A stretch of 64,000 nucleotides of DNA from Apoderus coryli (lineage: Eukaryota; Arthropoda; Insecta; Coleoptera; Attelabidae). The notes below the pieces were generated by a model. The model had not been told where the DNA came from. It saw nothing but the letters and a program-made list of their open reading frames with translations, and searched no databases. The position numbers were made by a program, and so were the translations under genes. Shown in pieces: positions 35,850 to 48,428 of the stretch (position 1 is its first letter; every line of letters begins with the position of its first letter). The DNA is taken from assembly GCA_911728435.2 (NCBI GenBank), contig OU452203.1:12669651-12733650 (forward strand), read 5' to 3'.

Positions 35850-37169
35850 AATAATGAAAATAATATAATTATAATAATTATTATTATTAAAATTATGTTA
35901 CGTTACGTATATATTTTTGATTATATTATAACTTCTCGGGAAAGTTTTGGGATGACAACCGATTTTTTTCCAAGTTATAGTAGTTTCAGGAAATTCAACT
36001 TGTTTTTCACAAATTATGTTTAATTTAATAAATAAAACCCAGTTCACTTTTGATTGTTGTTTGATGTAAAGTTGTGAATTGTACATTTGTTGGTACAAAA
36101 ATATCGTTAACAGAAACTGAAAATATTTGAGTCCCTTCAGTCCGACAGTTTCTAGAAGTTGAAATTTCTACAGGTAGACCACGATCAGGATGACCAAAAA
36201 TAAATGAAGAGAAAACTTTGGACATTTTGAAAATTGTGTTGAAGCCCCTTGCTCCGCATTAAGAACAACTTCTCGACCTATTGACGTCTACTTCAAAACC
36301 CTGCATAATGATTTACTAAAATACAAATAACGCCCTTTCAAAATAATGGTAGTGTTGGCAGATAAAGATTTTAACCGACGAATATTGGCACAAAACATAC
36401 CTTTGGAATGTATTTATCATTTGGTCGCATGAATTGCCAGACAAATTTTCATTGTACGTTTCATGCTCGAAACATATCTGGCGTTTATTGTTTTAAATTT
36501 ATTGGATTTTTTAGACATTTACCACTATTGTTTAATCTTCTATTGCTGGTAGTTTATAGGCACGTGTAATTTTTTTTCAAAAAAGAAACCCCCACAAAGT
36601 TCTAAACTCCATAAAAGAAGATGCAGATATGAGTCGGGTAGGAATTGATCTTCCAATTTCCTTACTATTTGAAGCGATGAAATATTTAGTTATTTTTTGC
36701 ACAACAGATTATCCCAGAATAATCAATAACTAACCTTCGTACAGAAAGTCAGTATAATTTTTACCTTGCTGAAATCAATAAAGGTTACATTGTGAAGAAT
36801 ATCATCACCGTTCATCAAGCATTTTTTGAGGAAAAGAACAGTAAAAGTAGTGATGTAATTTTAGGGCATAAGGATTTTAAAAATCGATCAGCTTCTAATA
36901 CTTTTTGCGCCGTGAGGCTACAAAATGAAATATTATATTGCGTACACAACCGTTATCTCCTTTTTACTACAACCATAATATAAGAAAAACAGGAGTTGCT
37001 TATTTGACTTGACGAGGATAATTCTTTAGATCTTTGTGTACCAATTAATGTTGCCCAACCTGTTACCTATAAATGATGCTGGTATATTTATCTTCTTTTT
37101 GAGATTTTGATTGGCCGTGATAGACGTGAACTAATCTTGTAAACTTGTAGGTACAATTAACAATCTACT
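35850..37169. other. No recognisable gene
   Basis: Short frames at 35,898-36,225 (minus) and 36,792-36,983 (plus) show no domain. Confidence 0.45.
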
Positions 37170-37800
37170 TCGTGTCCTCATGTCTAGGACGCTGCTCTTA
37201 AAAAACTTGATGCCAGTTCTTCTTCACATCTAAGCCACACTTCTTCATATTGATCTTAAGAACACCCTTGTACCTCTTTTGCTGCCCTTCTTAATTCCGT
37301 GAGCCGACCTTAAGCTGTGACTAAAGGATTCTCTTTGATAGGCGTTCCGTGGGCATGCGGATTACGTGGCCAGTCCATCGCAGCTGGTGTCTGACAATCA
37401 TCACCTCAGTGCTAGTTTTTTCAGCTTCCTCCAGATCGCGGATGTTTGTTCGTCGGTCCTAACATTTAGTTCTAAGAATTCTTCTAAGGTATCGTTGATG
37501 GTACTTTTCTAGGGTTTTTAAATGCCTCCGATAAGTGGTCCAAGACACAGCTATACGTATAAGGGTAGGAACTACAAATGCGTTATACATTGGCAACTTG
37601 GTTCGAACGTAGATGTCATGATTATCGAAAACTCTCGTCCTCTGAGGTCCAATAGATGCGCTTGCCCATCTTATACGATGCAATTCATCCTTAAGAAATG
37701 GAATGACCGCTCCCATAGCACAAACATCGAAAACAATGTCGGTTGCCACAACCCTGCTTTACACCAATCGTTATTGGAAAGGACTCTCCCGGTCCGCTGC
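37170..37800 (-). pseudogene. LINE ORF2 C-terminal relic
   Basis: Minus strand: ELHRIRWASASIGPQRTRVF, KLPMYNAFVVPTLIRIAVSW, TTYRRHLKTLEKYHQRYLRR, then LRWTGHVIRMPTERL (about 37,350-37,395) and an end that matches 7600-7640. Same family as 12,370-13,475. It lacks both the RT catalytic part and the zinc finger. Stops and frame breaks occur near 37,450 and beyond. Confidence 0.75.
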
Positions 37801-38985
37801 TGAGGAGGATGAATACATTTAATGCTATGCCATGTTGAAGTTGAAAATTGCTTCAAATGATTTATTATACTATCTTTACAGAGAATAAACAACAGAAATA
37901 ATTACTAATCGAAACATTAATTTCATTTAACCTCTTCCTTACATTACATAATATAACAAAAGATATCGGACCTTTATTTTCTTTTCAATTTCATTCTATC
38001 CTGTAGAAAAAAACTTTTAATTTATGTCTATATAAAAAGTTATTAACGTATCATTTTAATAAATATATTTATTAAAATCTGTCGATATAACGATTTGTTA
38101 TGCTATAATACAGATAGCTCAAGGCGATTAAAAAATATCTAAAGGAGTTACACGGTTGTTATTAATATTTTGACAGCTTTATTAGCTAGAAGAAAGTTTA
38201 TTTTCAGTTAATTATTCAGTAAATGTTTCTATCGATAATATTTTTAAGATCTATCGGCAATTTTATTTGCAAAAACGTTGCGAAAAACACCTATTCGATT
38301 TTTACCAATTAGTAAAAACTTTTGATACGCTGAGAGCTCAAACAGCAGCGAATCCTAATGATGAATTTCCTTATACTCATGGAATGATATACTCTCATTG
38401 CATTCTAGAACTCAAGTCAATAATATAATGCTCATGTTTGGAATAATTAATATAAAATGATTATTCAATCTTTGCGGATTTATCATTGTGAATTCGTTTC
38501 ATTTAATACCCAAAAAGCTATAATCAATCTACCGAATCGTAACAGGAAACTATATTTTTTCTTAGTATTTAATTAAACCTATACCCAATTTCAAAAATAA
38601 AATGAAAGATCTAACAATTTTAACCATAACAGATAGAGTGTATCTACCTAATTATGATCTGAACAAAAAAAAATCATTTGGGTTCAGGTAGGTAGCTTTA
38701 TGTTTGTATCCTTTTTACCTGTCCAAACGTTACACCTGATATAACAGCAATGAAATAGTGTGAAACTAGTTGGGGTAATTTTCAACAGTGGTCGTTATCA
38801 AATCCTGAATCTTATTATGTCCCATTATGAATTCAAAATCAGATATCTACTTTATTCTTGAAAAAAATTTACACACCTTTTTATATTATCCAAAATGGTT
38901 CTTGAACACCGAATGTGTAAACAAATTCTAAATACCTACAGGTAAATTATGTTATAATTCCACTGTTATATTGTCTTTTTACGTG
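37801..38985. other. No recognisable gene
   Basis: AT-rich, stop-broken on both strands. Confidence 0.5.
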
Positions 38986-38994
38986 TTTAGTTTA

Positions 38995-40100
38995 CTTTTA
39001 CATTATACAATGTAAATATTTTTTATGTGTGTGTGTGTGTGTATTCACAGTAGAAATATTTGAAAATCCGACTACAATCTTATAATTAGAATTTGATGTG
39101 TAATAATACATTTTACATTGTAAAAATACTCCATATGGTTACGGTTCGACCAATTATAGTGTTGTTTTTGTTCCCGTGAATCTTGTCACAGTTTGGGGCA
39201 AAAAGCACGCCATTTCTTTACTATTGAACACGTATATTGTTTAGTAAATCTTTGTGATATTTTGTTGTATAGTCTAAAAGCTTCAACTACTTTAAGGTAA
39301 GTATCCAGCTATATATAATATGTATAAATGTAAATTGTGCACACTGTCATTATTTATATTAGTGGCAGTTTATTAAAAACACCTTCATTTTCATAGAAAT
39401 GATAATTGTCATTTCATTTTTTGATTTACTTAATAATTTTAATTATTTTTTGTTGTTCATAATGAAACGGATTTATTTGTTTAATAACATATGATTTTAT
39501 TTATATTTGTTTATTATTTTTTATTCTTTCCAACTATAGTAATTCATAATTTGTATGTAGGAAATGAAGAATGAAAATTGTAAGGCTGTTAATATTCTAC
39601 CGTTTTTGTAATTCAAAATTTCTTGCAAAAGACAATACAACTTCGAGAATATTTGAACGTATTTAAAATTACTCCAGAACTATCAGACTTTATATAACCG
39701 TTGCTATGTAGTCCCTCATCTCGCGGACTGCTATCCTTTTCCAATGTAAAAGTACACATTTATATAAAATGTAATTTCACAATTCTTTAATTCAATGCAT
39801 TGCAAGATTACCTGTACATTTCATAATTATTATTACACACACATATGTAATAACACACAAAATATGTAATTATACAATGCATTAATTCACTTTATTGTAA
39901 AATTACCCGGACCGTAAAGGTACATTTCACAATTAATATTTAGTTTGTTTACGTAATCATATATAATATGTGAAAGTACATGAGAAAAATAGTTACACGT
40001 AAAATGGATATTTACATTTCAAGTGTAATATTCCAAAGGTGTTGTAAAATAACACGCACATGGCCTTTTATAACCAATGACGGGATGTGTAAACTTACAA
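38995..40100. repeat. Cluster of TGTAAnnTTACA-like dyads
   Basis: Examples: TTTTACATTGTAAAA (39,111), TGTAAAAGTACA (39,746), TGTAATTTCACA (39,770), TGTAATTATACA (39,866), TGTAAAATTACC (39,897), TGTGAAAGTACA (39,970), TGTAAAATAACAC (40,043) and TGTAAACTTACA (40,088). Spacing in 39,740-40,100 is roughly 20-45 bp. A longer block (CAATGCATT...ATTACC...GTACATTTCA) occurs twice, at about 39,795-39,833 and 39,876-39,935, suggesting an old tandem repeat. A (GT)n tract lies at 39,026-39,042. Non-coding. Confidence 0.45.
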
Positions 40101-43100
40101 ATCCTTGTTCTTTTCATTGATTCATTTCAATTTTGTATTGGCTATTATTTGGGACGCTTTTTTTATACATTGGCATGTCAATATTCAATTAGACTTACAA
40201 AAAATACAAATTAAACTAAATTCAAGATCAAAAACATTAAAAACACCAAAAAAAATAACAAATAAAGAAGAATACCGAATAAATAACAATATTACTTAAC
40301 ATTTACAACACAAACAATATAGATTAACATAAAACAACTGCCAAGACAGACGAGCCCACCAGCAAATAAAAGAAGCCACATCATTGATACCTTGTATTGC
40401 CTTTTTTTCTTTAATATTTACTATTTTCCTGGTTTTAAGATATAATTTAGAAAATATAAATAATGTGCCGTCTTATTATAAATAATATCGTTGCGCAAAT
40501 ATATTTATATTCAGTCTATCAATATTGCTACATTTTTTTTTCACATTTATTGAAAATTTTGCGAACTAAATTTAAACATTTCTTCTTGTTCTGACAGAAC
40601 GATCTTTATCCTCAAATTTTTCTTCTTAATGATCACATTAGAGTTTTTCAGCAATACCTTCGAAGTTTTTTTATCATTTACACTTGCAAATTTACAAAAT
40701 CCTTTCAAGTAACAAAACTAACTTTAAGATTTTACGTAGTGTACTGGACCAAGCATTGCTGATGAATTGTAGATTGTCGAAACTCTATTCCGGTAGTGAG
40801 ATCTTGTGTTACATTTGCAAAAACCAATAAATAAAATATTTAAATCATTTTTACAATGGATAAGACAATGAGAACCATATAGAATGAAGATTTTCAAAGA
40901 TCTCGTGCAAATGATCTGGATTTAAAGGATAAAAAGTTACTGATTCAATTTAATTGTTTGTTTATGTAAACTATTAGTATATTTGCTCTAAGTATATGAA
41001 CAGAAAAAGTTCAAGAACACTACCGAGTGATCCAAAAATGGCAAAAAATGTGTTATGACTTTTTTTTTTGAAAACAAATAATTTATTCTTTCTATCAAAA
41101 TTATTACAAAACATTTTGAGTCCTCTAAACAGTGCTAAAAACACTGGTACCAAGGATACAACTTATAATACTAGAATACGCTACGAATTTTATAAGAAAA
41201 ACTGTAACGTAATTCAATCCTTACAATAGAAAAACAAAAAGAAAAAAAAACGAAAGTTGGGACAAAATATAGACAAATACAAGACAATACATGGTTCTAG
41301 ACACTATCACCTTAGAGTCTAGCTCAAGGTGCATCTCAACATATTTTTCTTTAAATTTAGCTTTACGCAATTTTTACTTTCTCTGCTTTTTTACTACTTT
41401 TCTCACTAACTTGAACAAATTGAGCTTGCCTTAATAATGAAATCTTAAGCGCGTAGCCTCCTACTGAACATATTAATCAGTTGTCAGTCAAACTTTGATT
41501 GAAACGTACTTGCATAATTTTTAACAGTAGACCACCTTCAGGAAAAAGTAATATTTTTTATTACCAGCTCGATCAAGTCCTACTGTTAAAATAGATGTTG
41601 CTGTATCCTGGTTCGTAGTAAGTCTAGGTCGAGGTTTGCCCTATAAATATACATCCTGTGTGCATGCATTCGCTCTGTTAATAATTTTAGTGATCAAATT
41701 CATAGCATCCTTCGAAGTAACTTCAATTTAACGAAATAGTATACGGAAGCAGATTTCGGAGTTAGTTTTTAGAATGGTCTTTGGGCATTCGTTGCATTTG
41801 CTTCAATCGTGTCCTATCATCCAGATTTTTAATTTTGCTAGCAGCTCCCCAGTAGGGACAACATGAAGGCTAGCAAAGTTCGTTAACTATAAATATATAG
41901 TTCAGATATTGACGAAACAATTTTTGATGAGAGTACTGGTTCATTATCACTGCTCGCCTTAAGATTTATCCTTCTCAATGCATCCTTTTCTTGTAATATT
42001 TTTTATTCCTTAATTCTCTTGGACCTTTTTCCAGCAAGCAAGATTGAAGGAGGCTGCTACAGTGCCTATAAACTTGACGAATAGATCGATCGAGAGAAGC
42101 AAAGCAACGCTAGATGAATATGCCGCGCTTCTCTCGATCTTTCTGCTCCATAGGTTCAAGGATTCACACCCTTAGATTATGAGAAATATACGACTGATCT
42201 ATATAATGAACTAGTTACCGATATAGTTCTCTACTGCTACCAAGGAATGTAATCGCCTGCTTCTACCAAGGAAGCAACATGAATCTTTTCAAAATATCAC
42301 CACAGTATTCAGGGTTAGTTTAACTTAATCTGCTGCCTAATTGCGTTAGCTTTTCAAGCAAAAAGGTAAAACGATTTGTTATAGGCAACTGTCTCTAAAG
42401 CTTGACGTGAATGACAGGTGCAATGTTACAGTCTTACTTACCACTTCTCAGAGTTGTCTGTCATGTATCCTAACTCAATTGTATTTTTATAAAAATTGCA
42501 ATTCGCTTAGTATAGATGATATGTTTTAAAATTGTGGGAAAATAAATTGTGTAACACCTTGTATATATCATATTATTTTTTATCGATTTGTAGACGCATT
42601 TTATCTATAAAAATCAGACAGTAATTTCGGTTGATATCTCTATATCAAGACCCCGAACTCAATCGCTACATAAACTACGTGATTTTCATTGGTTTTAAAA
42701 GAAATCACAAAACGCCAACGGTCAAATCCTTACAGTATTATAAGAAACCAAAATAAAATAAAAAATAAAAAGAAACGGTAAAACGTACGAGAAAAAATTA
42801 CTCACAAACATCAGTTTGCACCTGCTCGAATCTGAAATAATTTACCATCGACGAGATAACTGTCATAAGGGGGAGAGCAAAGGCACTGCTTTGAGCCACT
42901 TTCGACCGTATGTCAAGTGAATGTTGAGACGAACAGCAACAAATGCACCTGCTCTTGCATCCATTCAAAATCTGGTCGGCCCTGGACTACACCATAATAG
43001 TACAGAGGTGGAATCAGTGATAAAGAGACACTTGTCTATATACACATATGTAGACTTCCCACAATAAATATATTTCTGGAATATTCCCAAATGTGCACAT

Positions 43101-43490
43101 ATTGTCCAAAGGGGTAATTTTTCGATTACAAAATAAAGGTTTACGATTATCAAGGTGTCCGTAAAATTACTGACGATGATTCACGTCCGAGTTTCGTTTC
43201 TATAGAATAGATATAGGAAAAACTGCTAATCTAATTCCATTTGACCTTCGGTGAATTGCAAGACGGGCAAAGAATGCTAATTTTACATAGAAAATTGACA
43301 AACTTAAATAAATTTAATGAAAAACTACCAACATCTCACCAAATTTGGTTTTTCACCTATAGTACTAAAAACTAAGCAACAAAAAATCTAAAAAGAAAAT
43401 CAATCTGGTTTTTTCGATATTTTGCGGATTCTATACATTTATTGGACTTTAGGGGATCGAACCATTAACATTACTACTTTAATATTTTTG
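40101..43490. other. No recognisable gene; one hairpin
   Basis: GATCGAGAGAAGC (42,088-42,100) and GCTTCTCTCGATC (42,127-42,139) form a perfect 13-bp stem around a 26-nt loop. Nothing else is supported in this 3.4-kb AT-rich stretch. Confidence 0.45.
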
Positions 43491-43499
43491 ATGATGATC

Positions 43500-44070
43500 T
43501 GCATTCGTCGTTCTCTTCTAAGCCATATGTTTCCTAAGACGGCAATGTCCTGTAGCATATTTTATTGGTCTTAAAAAAGTTGATAATCTAGATTTAATGT
43601 TTAGTGTTTCAAGGTTTTTGAGTTGCCCTTTTACATGTGGAAGAACGATTTGAGCAACTTCAGACTGATTCACTACTCTTATCGGTGTTAAAATTAGGTG
43701 CTTTAAATTAATTTATCCATAGTTCTTTGGATGTCTTTCAATTTATAGTTATTTGAGAGTACAACAGACTTTTGATGTGAGTGAGGATCGACCAACCACG
43801 AATCGACAAGTTATGCGTAGAATGGTATGGCAGATATGTACCTAAGATACAGACAATAATTTCGCAGCAACAGAGGACAGCGCAAGGGAGGACATGGAAA
43901 AGGGGTGGTTCCCGTTCCAAACAACAAAAGAGGGAGAGAGTGGATGGATTACTTCAAGAAAAGAGGGAGAGTTTTAGTGGATTTAAAGTTTACCAGACTA
44001 CCCAGGGAAGTGGTGAGCAACCCCTTGGGTGTCTATGGAGATTTATCTTCCTTGTCCAAATCAAAAAAAA
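43500..44070 (+). repeat. Dispersed repeat, most complete copy
   Basis: The 5' part (43,625-43,785) matches 5325-5485. The 3' part (43,850-44,070) matches, inverted, 63,690-63,905 and the split copy at 2740-2811/4005-4120. A frame at 43,905-44,060 reads GREWMDYFKKRGRVLVDLKF, TRLPREVVSNPLGVYGDLSS and LSKSKKKYVQLQF. I do not recognise it. It may be the coding end of an unidentified element, because it falls within the conserved part of the repeat. Confidence 0.5.
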
Positions 44071-44124
44071 AATATGTTCAGTTGCAATTTAACTATGCAT
44101 TGTTTGATAAAACATACGACATTG

Positions 44125-45070
44125 TGATATATTTAGCAATCATCTGATTTTTGCTGATGATCTTAAGCTTTACTGCGTGCAGTTTTGCGCCATATACATT
44201 AAATATTAAAACATGTAAAACTTCACGAGGCGTGCTCGTCCCATTGTTTTCGATTACAATATTGATGGCGCGATCTTGGAAATGTGTTTTGTGATCAGGG
44301 ACCTCGGCGTTTTTGTATACAATGAGTTCAACTATCATATTTCCGAAATCACCCAGAGTGCATTAAAGATTTTGGGTTTTATATTTAGGCCTACTAATAA
44401 GTTTACCAATACCGACTACCTTTTAACCCTTATAACGCTTTCGTTAGATCTGAGCTTAAATATGTATCTATAACTTAATCACCGATGTACAATGCTTATA
44501 TCATTAATATTGAACGTGTACAACAAAAATTTCAATAAATATCTTGCTTTCAAGATTGATGGTCAATTTCCGATTGCTGTTGGATCGATTTGGCCTGGGG
44601 TTACTTTCGAAACGTCGAATTTTTGCTTCATAAATATTCTTGTTTAAGCTAATTAACAGCAATCTCGATTGCCCTCATTTATTGCAACAGATAAATTTTC
44701 ACGTTCCAAGTTTTTACTCTAGAGGTCCCAAACTTTTTAAGGTTCCACAGATTCGGCCTAATTAGGAGACCAAAGTACACTAATGGCGTGCCTGCAGTTA
44801 TTGTAATTTTTTGGGCTTCAATAATATAAACCTATTTAATGTGAAGGCTAGCCAGCTTAAGCAGGGTTTATCGCAGCACCTGCAGCCTAATGCTTCTTTA
44901 TGAATTTCAACTGTCACATGAATTCGGAATCTGTATCGATTGGGTTTTGATTACGTTGTAATTATTATTATTTGTTTGTTATTAATTAATTATCTAAAAT
45001 GATTTTTACATTGTTTTGTCTTGCAATTCGGTTGGGCCTGTTAGACAATAAAGTGTATTTATTTATTATA
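44125..45070 (+). pseudogene. LINE RT-to-3'-end relic
   Basis: LIFADDLKLYCVQ (44,140-44,190) is the RT catalytic FADD box. IRDLGVFVYNEFNYHISEIT and LKILGFIFRPTNKFTN follow (44,296-44,410), then INIERVQQKF and C-terminal pieces around 44,520-44,800. The 3' UTR ends TTAGACAATAAAGTG followed by TATTTATTT at 45,045-45,068. CR1/jockey-like. Several frame breaks. Confidence 0.7.
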
Positions 45071-45898
45071 GCTAAGTATATTATAATTTTATAAAGTTTT
45101 TCAGTCTATACGGCCCTGTAACATAAATCTATATGAGAGTCAAGCAGCTATGTGCACTGCGTATACGTACAACTTGAATAATCAGATCGGTTTGAGGAAA
45201 ATTTTAAAACATACGCTCATTGGGGGCAGGTAAACAAAGAGGGATTTCCTGTTTTCGGCAGCATATACCTGTATACAACAAGAAGTTGAACATTCACTGA
45301 TGAGAAAACGAAGAATGAATTAAGCCTGCTGGCGCGGATGCTGATTATACCATATTATCTGCACCAAAATATATCGTAGCCATCAAGCTGTATGATAAAA
45401 TTAAAATGTTTTTTTTTTATCATAGATTACAAGACTTTTGGCTTTTGTTACGTTGTTCGTATCTCTGTTCGGTGTTCAAAAGGGATGAATTTTTAAACAA
45501 CTTCTTTTCGCTCTTTGCTACATATCTTAGTGATATTATTTCTAAACTGAACTAATATTTTAATAGAAATAAATTATCCCAGCTGACTTTGAAGTTTTTA
45601 TTAATTTTATTTTCAGTAAACAATTGGCTTGGATTACTGTGGATCCTTGATATTCAAAGTTGAAGTACTAAACAGTCGTATCTCAATTTCAAATTCATAA
45701 TACCAATATATGTAGGTATAACTAATGGATAGATAGGTTTCAACCACACGTAAGGACCCTCTTCAGTGTCTTATTATAACTGAGGCAATTACTTAACTGT
45801 TTGGAATAATAAACTGAATGACCGACTCAATATGTAGTAAATTCATTTTTTGCTTTCATTCATTGTTAATGGACACCACGGTATTAAATAATATGATA
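45071..45898. other. No recognisable gene
   Basis: AT-rich, stop-rich DNA up to the left target duplication of the intact transposon. Confidence 0.5.
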
Positions 45899-45900
45899 TA

Positions 45901-46263
45901 CAGGGTGGTCCAACGAAAAGTTTGCACCTAGCTTTTCTCTTTTTTTTGTAGTCGAATGCGAAAATGCTCGGACACGTCGATTTTGCTTTTGAGGGGGACA
46001 CATTTTAAACATATTTTTCGATCTGCGCCTTTAACCCCCTAGCGGGGGTGAGTAACAACCCTAAAATTTTAAATGGAAAGAGGGGTCTAATGACATATCA
46101 TTTGAAAGGACACAAAATTGTCTTTCTAATGATACCCTATTTGTCGAATTTTACTAAAACAGTTAATACGAAAACGACTTTAAAGACATTAAGCCGATAA
46201 TTTTGGTATTAATGAGAAATACAAATAAGTTTTAATTATTACGACTGAAAACAACTACAATCA
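45901..46263 (+). repeat. Left terminal inverted repeat
   Basis: 363 bp. It contains the inner palindrome CCCCCTAGCGGGGG (46,035) and ends in GAAAACAACTACAATCA, against GAAAACACCTGCAATCG in the right repeat. No promoter element is obvious before the transposase start. Confidence 0.9.
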
Positions 46264-46469
46264 TTTCTAAATTATTTACTTTGAAGAAAAACGGGATTTC
46301 AAAAACACTATCTTATTTATCAGAACTAAATTCCTCACTAATCGTTTGCGTTTTTTGTTGAAATAAAAACTGCAGATACGTGTAGGAAAAGAATTTACAC
46401 CGTTTATTTTAGTCTTTTCATTGATTCAGTTTGGTTGCTTCTCAAGTTATTTTACTTTTACCGTACAAA

Positions 46470-47543
46470 ATGATTTATTCCATTCTAGAACGAGTTGAAA
46501 TTGTTAAACTTTATTTTCAAAATAATAGTAGTGCTAGACTTACGGCTCGCTTATTTAATGAGAGACATCCCGATAAAAATGTGAATGATGTGTACGTTGG
46601 CAAGTTAGTTAAAAAGTTTGTAGATACCGGATCTGTCTGTAATGTAAAACACCAGCCGCAGAAACCGATCAGAAATGAAGCTGTGGAAGTCGCTGTTTTA
46701 GGGCATGTTGAAATGGATCATAGTCAAAGTACCCGTCAACTAGCTGAAGCCTCAGGTGTCTCCCGTTCGTCCATAATACGAATTTTAAAAGCGTACAAAT
46801 TTCATCCGTACAAAATCAAATTAGTACAGGAACTAAATGAGGATGATCCTGATAGAAGGCTGCAATTTTGTGAAGCAATGAGCCAGCGTTTAATTGAAGA
46901 TCCGCAATTATTATTTAACATTTGTTTTTCCGACGAATGCACATTTTATTTGAATGGAGCTGTAAATAGGCACAATTGCCGTTACTGGGATGACAGTAAC
47001 CCACATTTATTCCGTGAGGTTCATACCCAGTATCCTCAAAAAATAAACGTCTGGTGTGGCATATTAGGAAATCATATTATAGGACCACTTTTTATTCCTG
47101 GAAATTTAACTGGTGAAGTGTACCTAAACATGCTTGAAGACACAATTGATCCTTTAATAACACAAATAATAGAAGATGACCAAAATCATACTGCTGATCG
47201 GCTTTATTTCCAGCAAGATGGAGCACCTCCGCACTATGTGGCTCCTGTAAGACAGTTCTTAGATGACCGGTTCCCTGGACGGTGGATTGGAAGGAGGGGC
47301 CCAATTGAATGGCCTGCCAGGTCACCGGATTTATCGCCTTTAGACTTTTTTCTTTGGGGGCACTTAAAAAATAAATGTTTTGCCACGAAGCCCGAGTCCA
47401 TAGAAGATCTTCGCCAACGCATTACAGAAGAGTGCAGAAACATAACACCTGATATGCTACAAAATGTTAGAAATAGATTTGAACAAAATCTGTATTATTG
47501 TATGGAATCAAATGGGTCACATTTTCAACATTTGTTAATGTAA
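46470..47543 (+). CDS. Transposase, DDxD type, 357 aa
   Basis: Cut-and-paste transposase presumed to bind the TIRs and integrate at TA. ATG at 46,470 is chosen because the frame upstream to 46,431 opens only at a TTG, and residues 1-16 (MIYSILERVEIVKLYF) look like the usual N-terminus. Residues 1-60 and about 70-112 form two helix-turn-helix domains (e.g. TRQLAEASGVSRSSIIRILK, 88-107). The catalytic triad is visible as D155 (FSDECTFY), D250 (FQQDGAPPHY) and D287 (RSPDLSPLDFFLWGHL). 36 residues separate the last two, so DD36D by this count. It ends with TAA at 47,541 after NGSHFQHLLM. No stop, frameshift or intron is seen. The type is common in insects and listed as Tc3-like or mariner-like; the exact clade needs a tree. 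Confidence 0.93.
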   Translation: MIYSILERVEIVKLYFQNNSSARLTARLFNERHPDKNVNDVYVGKLVKKFVDTGSVCNVKHQPQKPIRNEAVEVAVLGHVEMDHSQSTRQLAEASGVSRSSIIRILKAYKFHPYKIKLVQELNEDDPDRRLQFCEAMSQRLIEDPQLLFNICFSDECTFYLNGAVNRHNCRYWDDSNPHLFREVHTQYPQKINVWCGILGNHIIGPLFIPGNLTGEVYLNMLEDTIDPLITQIIEDDQNHTADRLYFQQDGAPPHYVAPVRQFLDDRFPGRWIGRRGPIEWPARSPDLSPLDFFLWGHLKNKCFATKPESIEDLRQRITEECRNITPDMLQNVRNRFEQNLYYCMESNGSHFQHLLM

Positions 47544-47624
47544 CGTTTTAATAAATCAATTTAACAGCTTGTTTACTTTTTTTACAAAGCAATGTTAAAA
47601 CTAACAAACATTGGAATGTACTAA

Positions 47625-47987
47625 CGATTGCAGGTGTTTTCACTCGCAATAATTAAAACTTATTTGTATTTCTCATTAATACCAAAATTATCGGCTTAAT
47701 GTCTTTAAAGTCGTTTTCGTATTAACTGTTTTAGTAAAATTCGACAAATAGGGTATCATTAGAAAGACAATTTTGTGTCCTTTCAAATGATATGTCATTA
47801 GACCCCTCTTTCCATTTAAAATTTTAGGGTTGTTACTCACCCCCGCTAGGGGGTTAAAGGCGCAGATCGAAAAATATGTTTAAAATGTGTCCCCCTCAAA
47901 AGCAAAATCGACGTGTCCGAGCATTTTCGCATTCGACTACAAAAAAAAGAGAAAAGCTAGGTGCAAACTTTTCGTTGGACCACCCTG
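47625..47987 (-). repeat. Right terminal inverted repeat
   Basis: Complement of 45,901-46,263, including the A8 tract that mirrors the T8 tract of the left repeat. The near-absence of differences implies recent insertion or conversion. Confidence 0.9.
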
Positions 47988-48428
47988 TATAAGAAGAACA
48001 TCACGTAGCACAATAATTTCACGGCTTATGCCTCTGAATTTCGAATAGTTTTATTATGTTTATTGTCTATCAATACACAATTTCGTCTCTTCACTATTAT
48101 ATCTTACTTTTACGAGTTCTAGTAGAGAATTTCATATATATCCAAAGTCCTGCGTTAGTTATTAAACTATTGATCATGTCTTATCGACGTAATTTCTTCG
48201 CTGGAACACTTAATAATTCCTTCATTTATATATAATATTGAAAATTGCCTTCGCCTAGCGTTAATAGATGACTGTTAAATGATTATACAATGGTATTATT
48301 AAACAATCGAAATTTAGTAGAACCGACTGTTTTTTACTTTACTTTTAATATAATAAAAAATTCAAATTCCAAGAACTCATATCATTGTAAAAAATAAACA
48401 TTAGTATGGGCTAGTTCTTTATAAGATG

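Larger units (their letters stand above)
45899..47989. mobile_element. Complete IS630/Tc1/mariner-superfamily transposon with long TIRs
   Basis: The element proper is 45,901-47,987 (2087 bp), flanked by TA on both sides (45,899-45,900 and 47,988-47,989). This is the standard target duplication of the superfamily. It begins CAGGGTGGTCCAACGAAAAG and ends with the complement. The inverted repeats run 363 bp on each side and are essentially identical over the outer 340 bp; only the last ~25 bp differ at a few sites. Between them is a single uninterrupted transposase gene. Near-identical TIRs and an intact frame mark the youngest insertion in the window. TIRs of this length are unusual for the superfamily, where about 30 bp is common. 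Confidence 0.95.

Noticed and set aside
42083..42140. 13-bp perfect hairpin as a possible small-RNA precursor
   Set aside because: Stem too short and unsupported by repeats or flanking pairing.
47092..47443. Minus-strand frames inside the transposon
   Set aside because: Antisense to the transposase catalytic region, no independent signal.
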